A stretch of DNA of 64,000 nucleotides from Roseibium sp. MMSF_3412 (GCF_030733265.1 NZ_JASHJI010000002.1:495402-559401), one strand, 5' to 3'; numbered from the stretch's first letter, positions 44,326-54,371 are shown. Notes: generated by a model not told the origin, from the sequence alone. Numbers and translations are program-made.

Positions 44326-45065
44326 GTGTGACCGGCAAACATATTGTCGTCACCGGTGGTGGCAGTGGCGTGGGTGCTGCCTGTGCCGCGCTGCTTGCCC
44401 AAAAGGGAGCAGCCGTCACAATCTTGGGCCGGACGGAGGCAAGTCTGGCGGCGCAATCCCTTCCCTACCAGCTGTGCGACGTGACCGATGCCGGGGCCGT
44501 GGCGACCGCCTTTGCAGCGGCACGCAAGAGCGCCGGCCCGGTGAGTGTCGTCATTGCAAATGCCGGTGCTGCTGAAAGCATGCCGTTTTCGAAGACCTCG
44601 CCGGAACTCATGCAAAGCATGCTCTCCGTCAACCTGCTCGGCACCGCCAACGTGTGGCAGGCTGCGCTGGCCGACATGAAAAGCTCTGGATGGGGACGCA
44701 TGATCGCGATTGCCTCCACGGCCGGTCTCAGGGGCTATCCCTATGTCAGCGCCTATTGTGCGGCAAAGCATGCCGTTGTCGGCCTGACGCGTTCCTTGGC
44801 GAAGGAACTTGCAAAAACAGGGATCACGGTCAACGCCATCTGCCCGGGTTTCGTCGAAACCCCGATGCTGGAACGCTCGATCGGCAATATCATGGAAAAG
44901 ACCGGGCTTGACCGCGAGACTGCGGAAGCGACGTTGAAGGCCGACAACCCGCAAGGCCGTTTCATCCAGCCGGACGAAATTGCGGAGATGGCGGACTGGC
45001 TCTGCTCCGACGGCGCCCGGTCAGTCAACGGACAGGCCCTGAGCCTGTCGGGGGGCGAGCTATGA
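44322..45065 (+). CDS. SDR-family dehydrogenase (3-hydroxyacyl-CoA dehydrogenase role)
   Basis: A 247-residue classical short-chain dehydrogenase: cofactor motif [20 protein letters not shown] in IANAGAAE, catalytic Ser in IASTAGL and Y-x-x-x-K in YCAAKHAVV. The C-terminal [12 protein letters not shown] is typical of the beta-ketoacyl/hydroxyacyl branch. In this operon it would oxidise a hydroxyacyl-CoA formed during ring degradation. Its ATG overlaps the stop of the monooxygenase gene (ATGA), and its own stop overlaps the MarR start. Confidence 0.85.
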   Translation: MSVTGKHIVVTGGGSGVGAACAALLAQKGAAVTILGRTEASLAAQSLPYQLCDVTDAGAVATAFAAARKSAGPVSVVIANAGAAESMPFSKTSPELMQSMLSVNLLGTANVWQAALADMKSSGWGRMIAIASTAGLRGYPYVSAYCAAKHAVVGLTRSLAKELAKTGITVNAICPGFVETPMLERSIGNIMEKTGLDRETAEATLKADNPQGRFIQPDEIAEMADWLCSDGARSVNGQALSLSGGEL

Positions 45066-45532
45066 CCGGTCAATCGGAAACACTCTCCAAGGCGCGCCTG
45101 AGGGTGTGGCTGAAGCTCCTGAAAGCCTCGAACGGGATCGAGGCCGAGATCCGGCGCAGGCTGCGCGACGGACACAACACGACGCTGCCGCGCTTTGACG
45201 TCATGTCGGCACTGGCCCGGTTTCCCGATGGACTGAAGATGAGTGACCTCTCCACCTTCCTCCGGGTGTCCAACGGCAACGTGACCGGCATCGTCGACAA
45301 GCTGACAGAAGAGGGTCTGGCGCAGCGTGTCGCCGTTCCCGGTGACAAGCGCGCCCAGGTCGCGCGTTTGACGCAAAAGGGCGAAGCGGAATTCGAAAAC
45401 CTCGCCAGCCGCCACGAAAGCTGGATAAATTCCCTGCTCGATGGCCTGACGGATGAAGACCTGGAAACGCTGTCGGATAAACTGGAGAGGGTTCTGGCCC
45501 AGAGCACTGAACAGGAGCGAGCGGATGCGTAG
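45062..45532 (+). CDS. MarR-family transcriptional regulator
   Basis: A 156-residue MarR protein. It has a central winged helix ([20 protein letters not shown], then [20 protein letters not shown]) and flanking dimerisation helices. It is embedded in the operon between the SDR and enoyl-CoA hydratase genes with overlaps at both ends. MarR repressors of CoA-dependent aromatic pathways commonly respond to the aryl-CoA thioester; here 2-aminobenzoyl-CoA is the natural guess. The quasi-palindrome at 41943-41962 is its probable operator. Confidence 0.87.
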   Translation: MTGQSETLSKARLRVWLKLLKASNGIEAEIRRRLRDGHNTTLPRFDVMSALARFPDGLKMSDLSTFLRVSNGNVTGIVDKLTEEGLAQRVAVPGDKRAQVARLTQKGEAEFENLASRHESWINSLLDGLTDEDLETLSDKLERVLAQSTEQERADA

Positions 45533-46325
45533 TGACGTGCAACATTTCCGATGCGAGATTTCGGACGGGATCGCGCGGATCGCGCTGGATCGGCCGGAAC
45601 GCAAGAACCCGCTCACATTCGAAAGCTATGCTGAACTGCGCGACTGGTTCCGGGACCTGCACTACGCCGACGACGTCCACGCTGTGGTTATCCTCCCCAA
45701 CGGAGGCAATTTCAGTTCGGGAGGCGACGTCCATGACATCATCGGTCCGCTCACCCGCATGAGCATGAAGGAGCTGCTGGCATTCACGCGCATGACCGGC
45801 GATCTGGTCAAGGCCATGCTCGGATGCGGCAAGCCGGTCATTGCGGCCGTCGACGGGATCTGCGCCGGTGCGGGCGCGATCATGGCGATGGCGTCCGACC
45901 TGCGCATTGCCACACCCGAAGCCAAGGTCGCCTTCCTGTTCAACCGCGTTGGCCTTGCCGGCTGCGACATGGGCGCATGCGCCATGCTGCCGAGGATCAT
46001 CGGTCAGGGACGGGCGGCAGAACTTCTTTATCTCGGGCGGTCCATGAAAGCCGATGAGGGTCACGCCTGGGGGTTCTTCAACGCCGTTGTTGAAGCGGCG
46101 GAGCTTGAGAACGCTGCAGTCGGCCTCGCGGAGCGGATCGCCGCCGGCCCGACCTTTGCCAATTCCATGACCAAGACGATGCTGGCGCAGGAATGGTCGA
46201 TGAGCCTGGAACAGGCAATCGAAGCCGAGGCCCAGGCGCAGGCCATCTGCATGCAGGGCAACGATTTCCGCAGGGCCTACGAGGCCTTTGCGGCCAGGGA
46301 AAAACCGGTTTTCGAGGGCGACTGA
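45525..46325 (+). CDS. Enoyl-CoA hydratase/isomerase family protein
   Basis: A 266-residue crotonase-fold enzyme. The oxyanion-hole segments are [11 protein letters not shown] and [18 protein letters not shown], and the [22 protein letters not shown] region carries the position of the first catalytic acid. It would hydrate, or hydrolytically open, an unsaturated ring-derived CoA ester. I start it at the ATG at 45525, overlapping the MarR stop by 8 bp, with AGGAG before it; the upstream frame inside marR is a shadow. Its TGA overlaps the start of the acyl-CoA dehydrogenase gene. Confidence 0.85.
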   Translation: MRSDVQHFRCEISDGIARIALDRPERKNPLTFESYAELRDWFRDLHYADDVHAVVILPNGGNFSSGGDVHDIIGPLTRMSMKELLAFTRMTGDLVKAMLGCGKPVIAAVDGICAGAGAIMAMASDLRIATPEAKVAFLFNRVGLAGCDMGACAMLPRIIGQGRAAELLYLGRSMKADEGHAWGFFNAVVEAAELENAAVGLAERIAAGPTFANSMTKTMLAQEWSMSLEQAIEAEAQAQAICMQGNDFRRAYEAFAAREKPVFEGD

Positions 46326-47470
46326 TGGCAGACAGGACATTCCTCAGCTGGCCTTTTTTTGACGATCGTCACCGCGCACTGGCCGACGAGCTGGAAGCAT
46401 GGGCCGTCGCCAATCTCGGTAATCTCGACCACCAAGACACGGATGCGGTCTGCCGGAAGCTGGTCGCCGATCTCGGTCAGGCGGGGTTTCTGACGCACAC
46501 CGGTTCTCCGGACGGCCTGCTTGATGTTCGCAGCCTCTGCCTGATCCGCGAAACGCTTGCGCGCCATGACGGGCTGGCCGATTTCGCGTTCGCGATGCAG
46601 GGGCTCGGCACCGGTGCGATTTCGCTCTTCGGCACCGACGCGCAAAAGCAACACTGGCTGCCGCAATCGCGCAGCGGCGCGGCGATTTCCGCCTTCGCGC
46701 TGACCGAACCGCAGTCCGGGTCGGACGTCGCCAACTCGACGATGACAGCGACGGCAGACGGCAACGACTTCATCCTCAACGGTGAAAAGACCTGGATCTC
46801 CAACGGCGGCATTGCCGATGTCTATACGCTTTTTGCCCGCACAGGCGAAGCGCCCGGCGCAAAGGGTCTCTCCGCCTTCATCGTCACCCCGGACGCAGGC
46901 GGCTTCGAGGTTGTCGAACGTCTCGAAACGATTGCTCCTCACCCACTGGCGACGCTGCGTTTCACCGATTGCCGGGTTCCCGGGTCCAGCATGATCGGCG
47001 CACCGGGAGCGGGGTTCAAGGTCGCCATGTCGGTGCTCGATATCTTCCGCTCGACGGTCGCCGCCGCCGCGCTTGGCTTTGCTCGGCGCGCACTCGACGA
47101 AGCCCTCCGGCGTGTCACGACACGGAAAATACAGGGCGCACCGCTTTTCGATCTGCAACTTGTTCAAGGGCACATAGCGGACATGGCCCTCGACATCGAC
47201 GCTGCGGCGCTCCTCATCTACCGCGCCGCCTGGGCAAAGGACAGCGGCGCGCCGCGCGTCACGCGCGAAGCGGCCATGGCCAAACTGTTTTCCACGGATC
47301 AGGCACAACAGGTGATCGACAAGGCCGTTCAGCTTCACGGCGGCGACGGTGTCCGCAGCGGAACGACCGTTGAAAAGCTCTACCGCGAAATCCGGGCACT
47401 GCGCATATATGAAGGCGCATCAGACGTTCAGAAGATCATCATCGCGCGCCAGACGCTGCAGAGCCTCTGA
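46325..47470 (+). CDS. Acyl-CoA dehydrogenase
   Basis: A 381-residue flavoprotein. The FAD-binding signatures are [17 protein letters not shown] and [15 protein letters not shown]. The C-terminal helical domain ends [28 protein letters not shown]; here G-D precedes the usual R-D-x-x-x region, and the catalytic glutamate position is in the [10 protein letters not shown] segment. It removes two hydrogens from an acyl-CoA in the 2-aminobenzoyl-CoA pathway. The start at 46325 overlaps the hydratase stop (TGATG), so translation is coupled. Confidence 0.87.
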   Translation: MADRTFLSWPFFDDRHRALADELEAWAVANLGNLDHQDTDAVCRKLVADLGQAGFLTHTGSPDGLLDVRSLCLIRETLARHDGLADFAFAMQGLGTGAISLFGTDAQKQHWLPQSRSGAAISAFALTEPQSGSDVANSTMTATADGNDFILNGEKTWISNGGIADVYTLFARTGEAPGAKGLSAFIVTPDAGGFEVVERLETIAPHPLATLRFTDCRVPGSSMIGAPGAGFKVAMSVLDIFRSTVAAAALGFARRALDEALRRVTTRKIQGAPLFDLQLVQGHIADMALDIDAAALLIYRAAWAKDSGAPRVTREAAMAKLFSTDQAQQVIDKAVQLHGGDGVRSGTTVEKLYREIRALRIYEGASDVQKIIIARQTLQSL

Positions 47471-47491
47471 CGGCCAACCAGAAGGGAAGGA

Positions 47492-47950
47492 ATGACCATG
47501 ACCAAGGAACTTGACGGCGGCATCACCCGGGACGGCGAAGGCTTCGACGGCGTAACGCTCAACATCCTGGGGCAGACCTACTACCCAAAGGCCTGGTGCG
47601 AGTCGACCTTTGCATTCGAGACCAATTCCGAGCCGGGCCAGTTTGTGCCGGTCCACGTTCATCCCACCCAGGACGAGTTTATTCTGGTGCAGGAAGGCGA
47701 ACTCGACCTGAAGCTCGACGGGGAATGGGTCAAGGCGCGGGCCGGCGATCTTGTGCGCATGCCCATGGGCGTCCCGCATGGTTACTTCAACAAATCCGAC
47801 AGTCCCTGCCGGGCGCTCTTCTGGGTTTCACCCGCCGGCAGACTGAAGGAACTGTTCGACGAGCTGCACGAAATGACGGACGTGGAAGCGGTGGTGCGCG
47901 TCTCGGCGGAGCACGATGTCGATTTCCTGCCACCGGAAGCCAATGAGTAG
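47492..47950 (+). CDS. Cupin-domain protein
   Basis: A 152-residue single-cupin protein. The two cupin motifs are visible as HVHPTQDEFILVQEGELDL (metal ligands His, His, Glu) and GVPHGYFNKSDSP (His). The sheet core spans residues ~40-115. Cupins in aromatic CoA pathways are often of unknown role; a metal-dependent isomerase or hydrolase, or a small dioxygenase, is possible. It starts at ATG 47492 (AAGGGAAGGA upstream), 22 bp after the dehydrogenase; a second ATG two codons later is also possible. A hairpin follows. Confidence 0.8.
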   Translation: MTMTKELDGGITRDGEGFDGVTLNILGQTYYPKAWCESTFAFETNSEPGQFVPVHVHPTQDEFILVQEGELDLKLDGEWVKARAGDLVRMPMGVPHGYFNKSDSPCRALFWVSPAGRLKELFDELHEMTDVEAVVRVSAEHDVDFLPPEANE

Positions 47951-47986
47951 TCCGGAAGGAAAATAACTCGTATTTTCAAGAGCGTT

Positions 47987-48026
47987 AGAGCATCTTGACT
48001 GACGAAGTCAGACGCCGGAATGCTCT
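47987..48026. repeat. Nested hairpin between the cupin and CoA-ligase genes
   Basis: An outer 7-bp inverted repeat (AGAGCAT / ATGCTCT) encloses a small TGACT-GACGA-AGTCA hairpin. It has no T-run, so it looks like an interspersed palindrome or mRNA-processing element rather than a terminator. Confidence 0.4.
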
Positions 48027-48051
48027 GCGTTCCGTTTAACAAAAGGGGAAG

Positions 48052-49689
48052 ATGTCGATCATGGCTGGCACACTCTCGCCCTCCGCGCATGTGGACACCT
48101 TTGCACGCGACAATCTTCCGCCTGCGGACCAGTGGCCGGACTTCCTGCTGGACGGGTTCGACTATCCTGAAACCCTCAACGCCGCTGTCGAACTGACGGA
48201 CAGGATGGTCGAGAAAGGGTTCGGAGACCACACCGCCCTGATCGGAAACGGCCGCCGCCGGACCTACAAGGAACTCGCTGACTGGACCAATCGCCTTGCG
48301 CACGCGTTGACAGAAGATCTCGGCGTGAAGCCAGGCAATCGCGTGCTGATCCGGTCGGCAAACAACCCGGCGATGGTCGCCTGCTGGCTGGCCGCGACCA
48401 AGGCAGGCGCCGTTGTCGTCAACACCATGCCGATGCTCCGTGCGGGCGAACTGTCCAAGATTGTCGACAAGGCGGAAGTTGAATTCGCGCTGTGTGACAC
48501 GCGGCTGATGGACGAGCTTGTCGCCTGCGCCAAGACCTCCACCTTCCTGAAAAAGGTGATCGGCTTTGACGGCACGTCCAACCACGATGCCGAACTGGAC
48601 AGGCTCGCCCTGGAAAAGCCCGTGCTTTACGACGCGGTCGCGACCGGCCGTGACGATGTTGCCCTGCTCGGCTTTACCTCCGGCTCCACGGGCACGCCGA
48701 AGGCGACGATGCATTTCCACCGCGATCTTCTGATCATCGCTGACGGCTACGCAAACGAAGTGCTCGGCGTGACACCTGACGATGTTTTCGTTGGCTCGCC
48801 GCCGCTTGCCTTCACGTTCGGCCTTGGCGGGCTGGCGGTGTTTCCGCTCAGGTTCGGTGCAGCGGCAACCCTTCTGGAAAGCGCAACGCCGCCCAACATG
48901 ATCGAGATCATCCAGAAATACAAAGCAACGGTCTGCTTCACCGCGCCGACCGCTTACCGCGTGATGCTTCAGGCGATGGAGGAAGGCGCGGACCTGTCCT
49001 CGCTGCGGGCAGCAGTGTCTGCGGGAGAAACACTGCCCGCTCCCGTCTATGACGCCTGGATGGAAAAGACCGGCAAGCCGATGCTGGACGGGATCGGTGC
49101 AACGGAGATGCTGCACATTTTCGTCTCCAACCGCTTTAGCGATCACAAGCCCGCCTGCACCGGCAAACCCGTGACCGGGTACGAAGTCAAGATCATCGGG
49201 GCGGATGGGGAACCGGTGGCGCCCGGCGATGTCGGACGCCTTGCGGTACGCGGCCCCACCGGGTGCCGCTACCTGGCCGATGACCGGCAGCGCGATTATG
49301 TCCGGAACGGCTGGAACATCACCGGGGACAGCTTCTCCATGAGCGAGGACGGCCACCTGCATTTTGCCGCACGCAACGACGACATGATCATTTCATCCGG
49401 CTACAACATTGCCGGTCCGGAGGTGGAAGCCGCCTTGCTCGCGCATCCGCAGGTTCAGGAATGTGCCGTAATTGGCGTCGCGGATTCAGAACGCGGTTCC
49501 ATCGTCGAGGCGCATGTCGTCTTGACCGCGGGAACGAATCCTGACGAAGCGACGAAGAAGGCCTTGCAGGACCACGTCAAGGCAACGATCGCGCCTTACA
49601 AGTACCCGCGCTCGGTCGTCTTCACCGAGACGCTGCCGAAAACGGAAACAGGAAAAATTCAGCGCTTCCGCTTGCGACAGGACTCGTAG
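48052..49689 (+). CDS. abmG: 2-aminobenzoate-CoA ligase (benzoate-CoA ligase family)
   Basis: A 545-residue adenylate-forming enzyme. The AMP-binding P-loop is GFTSGSTGTPKATMHFH, followed by ATP/acyl motifs DGIGATEMLHIF and the Y-x-x-G-D equivalent GWNITGDSFS, with the catalytic C-terminal Lys in PKTETGKIQRFRLR. The N-terminus SAHVDTFARDNLPPADQWPD is characteristic of the 2-aminobenzoate/benzoate-CoA ligase branch. It activates the aromatic acid with ATP and CoA before the monooxygenase/reductase acts. GGGGAAG precedes the ATG. It is co-directional with, and follows, the cupin gene by ~100 bp. Confidence 0.85.
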   Translation: MSIMAGTLSPSAHVDTFARDNLPPADQWPDFLLDGFDYPETLNAAVELTDRMVEKGFGDHTALIGNGRRRTYKELADWTNRLAHALTEDLGVKPGNRVLIRSANNPAMVACWLAATKAGAVVVNTMPMLRAGELSKIVDKAEVEFALCDTRLMDELVACAKTSTFLKKVIGFDGTSNHDAELDRLALEKPVLYDAVATGRDDVALLGFTSGSTGTPKATMHFHRDLLIIADGYANEVLGVTPDDVFVGSPPLAFTFGLGGLAVFPLRFGAAATLLESATPPNMIEIIQKYKATVCFTAPTAYRVMLQAMEEGADLSSLRAAVSAGETLPAPVYDAWMEKTGKPMLDGIGATEMLHIFVSNRFSDHKPACTGKPVTGYEVKIIGADGEPVAPGDVGRLAVRGPTGCRYLADDRQRDYVRNGWNITGDSFSMSEDGHLHFAARNDDMIISSGYNIAGPEVEAALLAHPQVQECAVIGVADSERGSIVEAHVVLTAGTNPDEATKKALQDHVKATIAPYKYPRSVVFTETLPKTETGKIQRFRLRQDS

Positions 49690-49750
49690 GCGCGAAAGTT
49701 CATCCGCCAATGGGGTGCGCGGACGAAGCAAAAAACAACAAAACCCCAAG

Positions 49751-49778
49751 CTCCGGCACGTCTTGGAGAACGCCGGAG
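49751..49778. promoter_or_regulatory. Inverted repeat upstream of the Liv-type binding-protein gene
   Basis: CTCCGGC and GCCGGAG are perfect reverse complements 14 bp apart, 48 bp before the start codon, with no T-run. It could be an operator or an attenuator hairpin. Confidence 0.4.
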
Positions 49779-49825
49779 ATCCAGAAACTAGGTAACAGCG
49801 GTCGAAAGACCAACAGGAGCAAGCA

Positions 49826-50962
49826 ATGAAAATGGTAACTTTGGCGGCCGCCGCCGCTCTCGCCATCGGTATCACGGGGGCTCACGCCGAGCCTGTGAAG
49901 GTCGGCATGATCACAACCCTTTCCGGGGGCGGTGCCGGCCTCGGAATTGACGTACGTGACGGCTTTCTGCTGGCCGTGAAACAGGCAGGCAGTCCGGACC
50001 TTGAAGTGATCGTGGAAGACGACCAGCGCAAGCCGGACATTGCCGTCCAGCTCGCCGACAAGATGGTGCAGTCGGAAAAGGTCGACGTTCTCACCGGCAT
50101 CATCTGGTCGAACCTCGCCATGGCCGTTGTCCCGTCCGTGACCGCACAAGGCAAATTCTACCTGTCGCCGAATGCCGGACCGTCTGCACTCGCCGGCAAG
50201 GGATGCCACCCGAACTATTTCAATGTCGCCTGGCAGAACGACAACCTGCATGAGGCCGCCGGTGCCTACGCCAAGGACACCGGCTACAAGAACAGCTTCA
50301 TTCTCGCGCCCAACTATCCGGCAGGAAAGGACGCCCTGACAGGCTACAAGCGTTTCTATGACGGAGAGCTGGCCGGTGAACTCTACACCAAGCTCGGCCA
50401 GACGGACTACGCTGCGGAGTTGGCCCAGATCCGGGCGTCCGGCGCGGACAGTGTCTTCTTCTTCCTGCCCGGTGGCATGGGGATTTCCTTCCTCAAGCAA
50501 TATGCGGACAGCGGCATCGATCTTCCGGTGGTTGGCCCGGCATTCTCCTTCGACCAGGGCATCCTTCAGGCTGTCGGCGATGCCGCGCTTGGCGTGAAGA
50601 ACACCAGCCAGTGGAACAAGGACATCGACAACCCGACCAACAAGGCCTTTGTCGAAGCGTTCCAGGCCGAGTATGGCCGCTTGCCGTCCCTTTACGCTTC
50701 GCAAGGTTTCGACACGGCGAACCTCCTGCTCTCGGCAATGGCCAAGGCTGACGTCAAGGACGCAGATGCCTTCCGCGCGGCCCTGAAGGAAGCCGACTTC
50801 GCTTCAACGCGCGGCGACTTCAAGTTCGGTCCGAACCACCACCCGGTTCAGGACATCTATGTCCGCGAGGTCATCAAGGAAGGTGACGTCTTCACCAACA
50901 AGATCCTCGCAGCCGCGCTCACCGATCATGCCGACGCCTATGCAGGCGATTGCAGCATGTAA
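49826..50962 (+). CDS. Liv-type ABC transporter periplasmic binding protein
   Basis: A 378-residue exported protein with signal peptide MKMVTLAAAAALAIGITGAHA. The mature chain starts EPVKVGMITTLSGGGAGLGI, the hallmark of the branched-chain amino acid/aromatic-acid (type I, LivJ/K-like) binding proteins, and contains KPDIAVQLADKMV and SRGFDT-like TASQGFDTANLLLS. In 2-aminobenzoate and benzoate clusters such proteins bind the aromatic acid, so anthranilate or a related compound is likely. AACAGGAGCAAGCA precedes the ATG. It heads a five-gene transporter operon. Confidence 0.88.
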   Translation: MKMVTLAAAAALAIGITGAHAEPVKVGMITTLSGGGAGLGIDVRDGFLLAVKQAGSPDLEVIVEDDQRKPDIAVQLADKMVQSEKVDVLTGIIWSNLAMAVVPSVTAQGKFYLSPNAGPSALAGKGCHPNYFNVAWQNDNLHEAAGAYAKDTGYKNSFILAPNYPAGKDALTGYKRFYDGELAGELYTKLGQTDYAAELAQIRASGADSVFFFLPGGMGISFLKQYADSGIDLPVVGPAFSFDQGILQAVGDAALGVKNTSQWNKDIDNPTNKAFVEAFQAEYGRLPSLYASQGFDTANLLLSAMAKADVKDADAFRAALKEADFASTRGDFKFGPNHHPVQDIYVREVIKEGDVFTNKILAAALTDHADAYAGDCSM

Positions 50963-51021
50963 GTGATCTCCAACAATGCCGTCCCGGCCTTGAGCCGGGG
51001 CGGTATGGGGGCTGTGTTTTC

Positions 51022-51942
51022 ATGTCATTTCTATTGCTCATAGAGCAGGTTCTGAACGGCCTGCAATTCGGCATCATGCTCTTTTTGATGGCGGCCGGCC
51101 TGACGTTGATCTTCGGCGTCATGGGCCTGATCAATCTTGCGCATGGCTCGCTCTACATGATCGGGGCCTTTTGCGCGGCAGCCGTTGCTGCCGCAACCGG
51201 ATCGTTTCTGCTGGGTCTTGTTGCCGCTCTGGCCGGCGCTGCCGCTGCTGGCGCGCTCGTGGAACTCGTGGTCATTCGCAGGCTTTACGACAAGGACCAT
51301 CTCGACCAGGTGCTGGCAACCTTCGCGCTGATCCTGATCTTCTCCGAAGGCACCAGATGGGTTTTCGGATCGTTCCCTCTGTTCCTCGATGTGCCGGATT
51401 TTCTCTCCGGCCCCGTGACCCTTCCCGGTGGCATCGAGTATCCGCTTTACCGGCTGACGCTGATCGTCATCGGTCTTCTGGTCGCTCTCGGACTTTACAT
51501 GCTCATTTCCAGGACCCGCCTCGGCATCCAGATCAGGGCCGGTGAAAACGACCGGGAAATGATAGCCGCACTCGGCATCGATATCGCCAGGCTCTACACC
51601 ATCGTCTTCGCGCTCGGCGCGGCGCTTGCAGGTCTCGCCGGAGCCTTGGTCGGGGCGATCCAGTCGGTCCAGGTCGGCATGGGCGAGCCGGTGCTCATCC
51701 TGGCCTTTGTCGTCATCGTCATTGGCGGCATCGGTTCGATCAAGGGCGCACTTGTCGGAGCTGTTCTCGTCGGACTGACAGACACGCTCGGCGGCATTTT
51801 CCTGCCTGAGGCACTGAAGCTTTTCCTCGACCCCTCCACGGCGACATCCGTCGGCTCCTCGCTCGCTTCCATGGCGATCTATATTCTCATGGCAGCGGTT
51901 CTGATCCTGCGCCCTGCAGGCCTGTTCGGAGCGCGCGCATGA
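51022..51942 (+). CDS. Liv-type ABC transporter permease (LivH-like)
   Basis: A 306-residue permease with about eight hydrophobic helices, opening LLLIEQVLNGLQFGIMLFLM and containing the conserved EENDREMIAALGI-like loop (AGENDREMIAALGIDIARLY) that contacts the ATPase. It pairs with the following LivM-like permease. I start it at the ATG at 51022, 59 bp after the binding-protein gene; the longer frame from 50950 overlaps that gene. Confidence 0.87.
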   Translation: MSFLLLIEQVLNGLQFGIMLFLMAAGLTLIFGVMGLINLAHGSLYMIGAFCAAAVAAATGSFLLGLVAALAGAAAAGALVELVVIRRLYDKDHLDQVLATFALILIFSEGTRWVFGSFPLFLDVPDFLSGPVTLPGGIEYPLYRLTLIVIGLLVALGLYMLISRTRLGIQIRAGENDREMIAALGIDIARLYTIVFALGAALAGLAGALVGAIQSVQVGMGEPVLILAFVVIVIGGIGSIKGALVGAVLVGLTDTLGGIFLPEALKLFLDPSTATSVGSSLASMAIYILMAAVLILRPAGLFGARA

Positions 51943-52922
51943 TCCGGGAAACCTATCTGAATGCGCTGACGCTCGGGCTTTTTGTTCTCATTCCGGCCTG
52001 GGCGCTGTTTGCGGACGAACCGTTCACGATCACGCTGATGACCCGCGCCGCGATCTTCGCAATCGCCGCGATCGGGCTCAACATCGCCCTCGGCATCGGA
52101 GGGCTCGTCAGCCTCGGCCATGCCGTCTTTTTCGGTATCGGCGGCTACGCGATGGGCATTCTCGCCTACCACGCGCAGACCTACACGGCCTTGGCCGAGT
52201 GGCCGGTCCTGATCGACGGCACGAAGTCGATGCCCATCATCTGGCTGGTCGCCGTCCTCGTGTCCTCGCTCGCAGCGCTGGTCATCGGTGCCCTGTCGCT
52301 CAGAACGGCTGGCGTCTATTTCATCATGATCACGCTGGCCTTCGGACAGATGTTCTTCTTCTTCACAATTTCCTGGGCGGAATATGGCGGCGAAGACGGA
52401 TTGTCGATCTATGTACGCAACGGCTTCCCCGGCCTGAACACACTCGCGCCGATCCAGTTCTACGGCCTGTGCTTCGTGATCCTGTGCCTCGTGCTGCTGT
52501 TCACCTGGAGATTGTCGAAGTCCCCGTTCGGGCTCGCCCTCAACGCCGCACGGCAAGCCCCCGTCCGCGTGGAAACAGTCGGTCTCGACCCGACCCGGCT
52601 GAAGCTCGTTGCCTTTGTCATATCCGGTGCCATCACAGGCCTCGCCGGAGCGCTTTTTGCAGATCTCAACCGCTTCGTCAGCCCAACCATGTTCAGCTGG
52701 CAGACCAGCGGCGAAATCATGATCTTCCTCATCCTGGGCGGTGTCGGACGTCTCTATGGACCGGTCGTCGGCGCGCTCGCCTTTGTCGCGCTCGAACACT
52801 GGCTCGGCGGCCTCAGCGACTACTGGCACATCTATCTCGGCATCCTGCTTCTGCTGATCGTGCTCTTTGGCCGGGGCGGCCTGATCGGACTTGCCTCCGG
52901 GAAGGAGGCCGTTCATGACTGA
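51939..52922 (+). CDS. Liv-type ABC transporter permease (LivM-like)
   Basis: A 327-residue permease with about nine hydrophobic segments. It has the LivM signs IGLNIALGIGGLVSLGHAVFFGIGGY and the ATPase-contact loop AARQAPVRVETVGLDPTRLK. Its ATG overlaps the LivH-like stop by 4 bp (ATGA), and its stop overlaps the next gene's start. With LivH-like it forms the heterodimeric import channel. Confidence 0.88.
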   Translation: MIRETYLNALTLGLFVLIPAWALFADEPFTITLMTRAAIFAIAAIGLNIALGIGGLVSLGHAVFFGIGGYAMGILAYHAQTYTALAEWPVLIDGTKSMPIIWLVAVLVSSLAALVIGALSLRTAGVYFIMITLAFGQMFFFFTISWAEYGGEDGLSIYVRNGFPGLNTLAPIQFYGLCFVILCLVLLFTWRLSKSPFGLALNAARQAPVRVETVGLDPTRLKLVAFVISGAITGLAGALFADLNRFVSPTMFSWQTSGEIMIFLILGGVGRLYGPVVGALAFVALEHWLGGLSDYWHIYLGILLLLIVLFGRGGLIGLASGKEAVHD

Positions 52923-53664
52923 CCCGGTTCTCCAAACCCGCGATATCTGCAAGAGCTTCGGCGCCCTGCGCGCCAGCCGGAACATATCGCTCGACCTGAA
53001 GGTCGGGGAAATCCACGCCATCATCGGGCCGAACGGAGCCGGCAAAACCACCCTGATCGGTCAGATCTGCGGAACGCTGAAACCGGATTCCGGGGCCGTT
53101 TATCTGCGCGGCGAAGACGTCACGGGGCTGGCGACGCGCGAGCGCGCACAACTGGGGCTCGGACGCACGTTCCAGATTTCCTCGCTGGCGATGGAAGACA
53201 CGGTTCTGCAGAACGCGGTTCTCGGTGCGCTTGGCGCTACGGCGAATCCTTGGCGGTTCTGGGGCGACGTTCTGAAGGACAAGGATCTTCGCACCAGGGC
53301 CGAGGAGGCCCTGCACCGCGTCGGTCTGCAGGATCACGCCCTCACCCGGACCGCGGAACTCAGTCACGGCCAGCGCCGCCAGCTGGAAGTCGCCGTGGCC
53401 CTGACGAAACAGCCCAGGGCCTTCGTCATGGACGAACCGATGGCCGGCATGGGCTCGGAAGGCTCCAAGCGCCTGACCGGGTTTCTGGATGAACTGCGTG
53501 CCGAGGCACCCATCCTCCTTGTCGAACACGACATGGATGCGGTATTCGCCCTTGCCGACAGGATCAGCGTTCTTGTCTATGGCGAAGTCATTGCCACCGG
53601 GACCGTCGAGGAAATCCGCGCAGATGCCGCCGTTCGGGAAGCCTATCTCGGAGAAGATGCATGA
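52915..53664 (+). CDS. Liv-type ABC transporter ATPase (LivG-like)
   Basis: A 249-residue ATPase: Walker A GPNGAGKTT, signature LSHGQRRQLEVAVAL, Walker B AFVMDEPMAGMG, and switch VEHDMDAVFALAD. The DEPMAGM spelling and the long linker after the Q-loop (TFQISSLAMEDTVLQN) are LivG traits. I start it at the ATG at 52915, overlapping the LivM-like stop by 8 bp. Works with the LivF-like ATPase next door. Confidence 0.9.
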   Translation: MTDPVLQTRDICKSFGALRASRNISLDLKVGEIHAIIGPNGAGKTTLIGQICGTLKPDSGAVYLRGEDVTGLATRERAQLGLGRTFQISSLAMEDTVLQNAVLGALGATANPWRFWGDVLKDKDLRTRAEEALHRVGLQDHALTRTAELSHGQRRQLEVAVALTKQPRAFVMDEPMAGMGSEGSKRLTGFLDELRAEAPILLVEHDMDAVFALADRISVLVYGEVIATGTVEEIRADAAVREAYLGEDA

Positions 53665-54347
53665 GCCTTTTGACCACCTCCAACGTCACGGCGTCCTACG
53701 GCGCCAGCCAGGCCCTGTTCGGTGTCGATCTCAGCATCGGCGAGGGCGAGGTTCGCGCGCTCCTTGGACGCAACGGCATGGGCAAGAGCACGACGGTGAA
53801 ATGCATCTGCCGCATGCTTGCCGCGAACGGCACGCTCACTTTCAACGGCACGGACCTGACACGGCTTCCCAGCCATCGCGCCGCCCGTCTGGGTCTCGGT
53901 CTCGTTCCCGAAGGCCGCCGCTGCTTCGGCAATCTGACGGTTCATGAAAACCTGATCGCGGCAGCCCGGCCGGGCGACTGGACCTTTGAACGGGTCGTGG
54001 AGATGTTCCCGAGGCTCGGTGAACGGCGCAACCAGAACGCCTCCTCGCTGTCAGGTGGCGAACAGCAGATGCTGGCCATCGGCCGCGCCCTGATGACAAA
54101 TCCAAGGCTGCTCATCCTGGACGAGGCAACGGAAGGTCTGGCCCCGATCATCCGCCAGGAAATCTGGTCCGTGATCCGCAAGCTGAAGGCGGAAACCGGT
54201 CTTTCGATCCTCGTCATCGACAAGTCGATCCGCGAACTCCGCGACGTCTGCGACAGCGCCACAATTCTGGAACGGGGCAAGTCCGTCTGGGACGGCACGA
54301 TCCATGAACTCACCGACGACATAACAACCACCTATATCGGCGTCTGA
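53661..54347 (+). CDS. Liv-type ABC transporter ATPase (LivF-like)
   Basis: A 228-residue ATPase with Walker A GRNGMGKST, signature LSGGEQQMLAIGRAL, Walker B LLILDEATEGLAP and a VIDKSIRELRDVCD switch region, where the usual switch His is replaced by K-S. The D-E-A-T-E-G-L-A-P spelling marks the LivF group. It overlaps the LivG-like gene by 4 bp. It is the fifth and last transporter gene before the Rid protein. Confidence 0.88.
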   Translation: MSLLTTSNVTASYGASQALFGVDLSIGEGEVRALLGRNGMGKSTTVKCICRMLAANGTLTFNGTDLTRLPSHRAARLGLGLVPEGRRCFGNLTVHENLIAAARPGDWTFERVVEMFPRLGERRNQNASSLSGGEQQMLAIGRALMTNPRLLILDEATEGLAPIIRQEIWSVIRKLKAETGLSILVIDKSIRELRDVCDSATILERGKSVWDGTIHELTDDITTTYIGV

Positions 54348-54371
54348 AACATCCAAGGAAAGTCTGAAGCC

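Noticed and set aside
47782..49362. 526-aa open frame opposite the CoA ligase
   Set aside because: Antisense to a gene with all adenylate-forming motifs; the translation is rich in Arg, Gly and His without domain signs.
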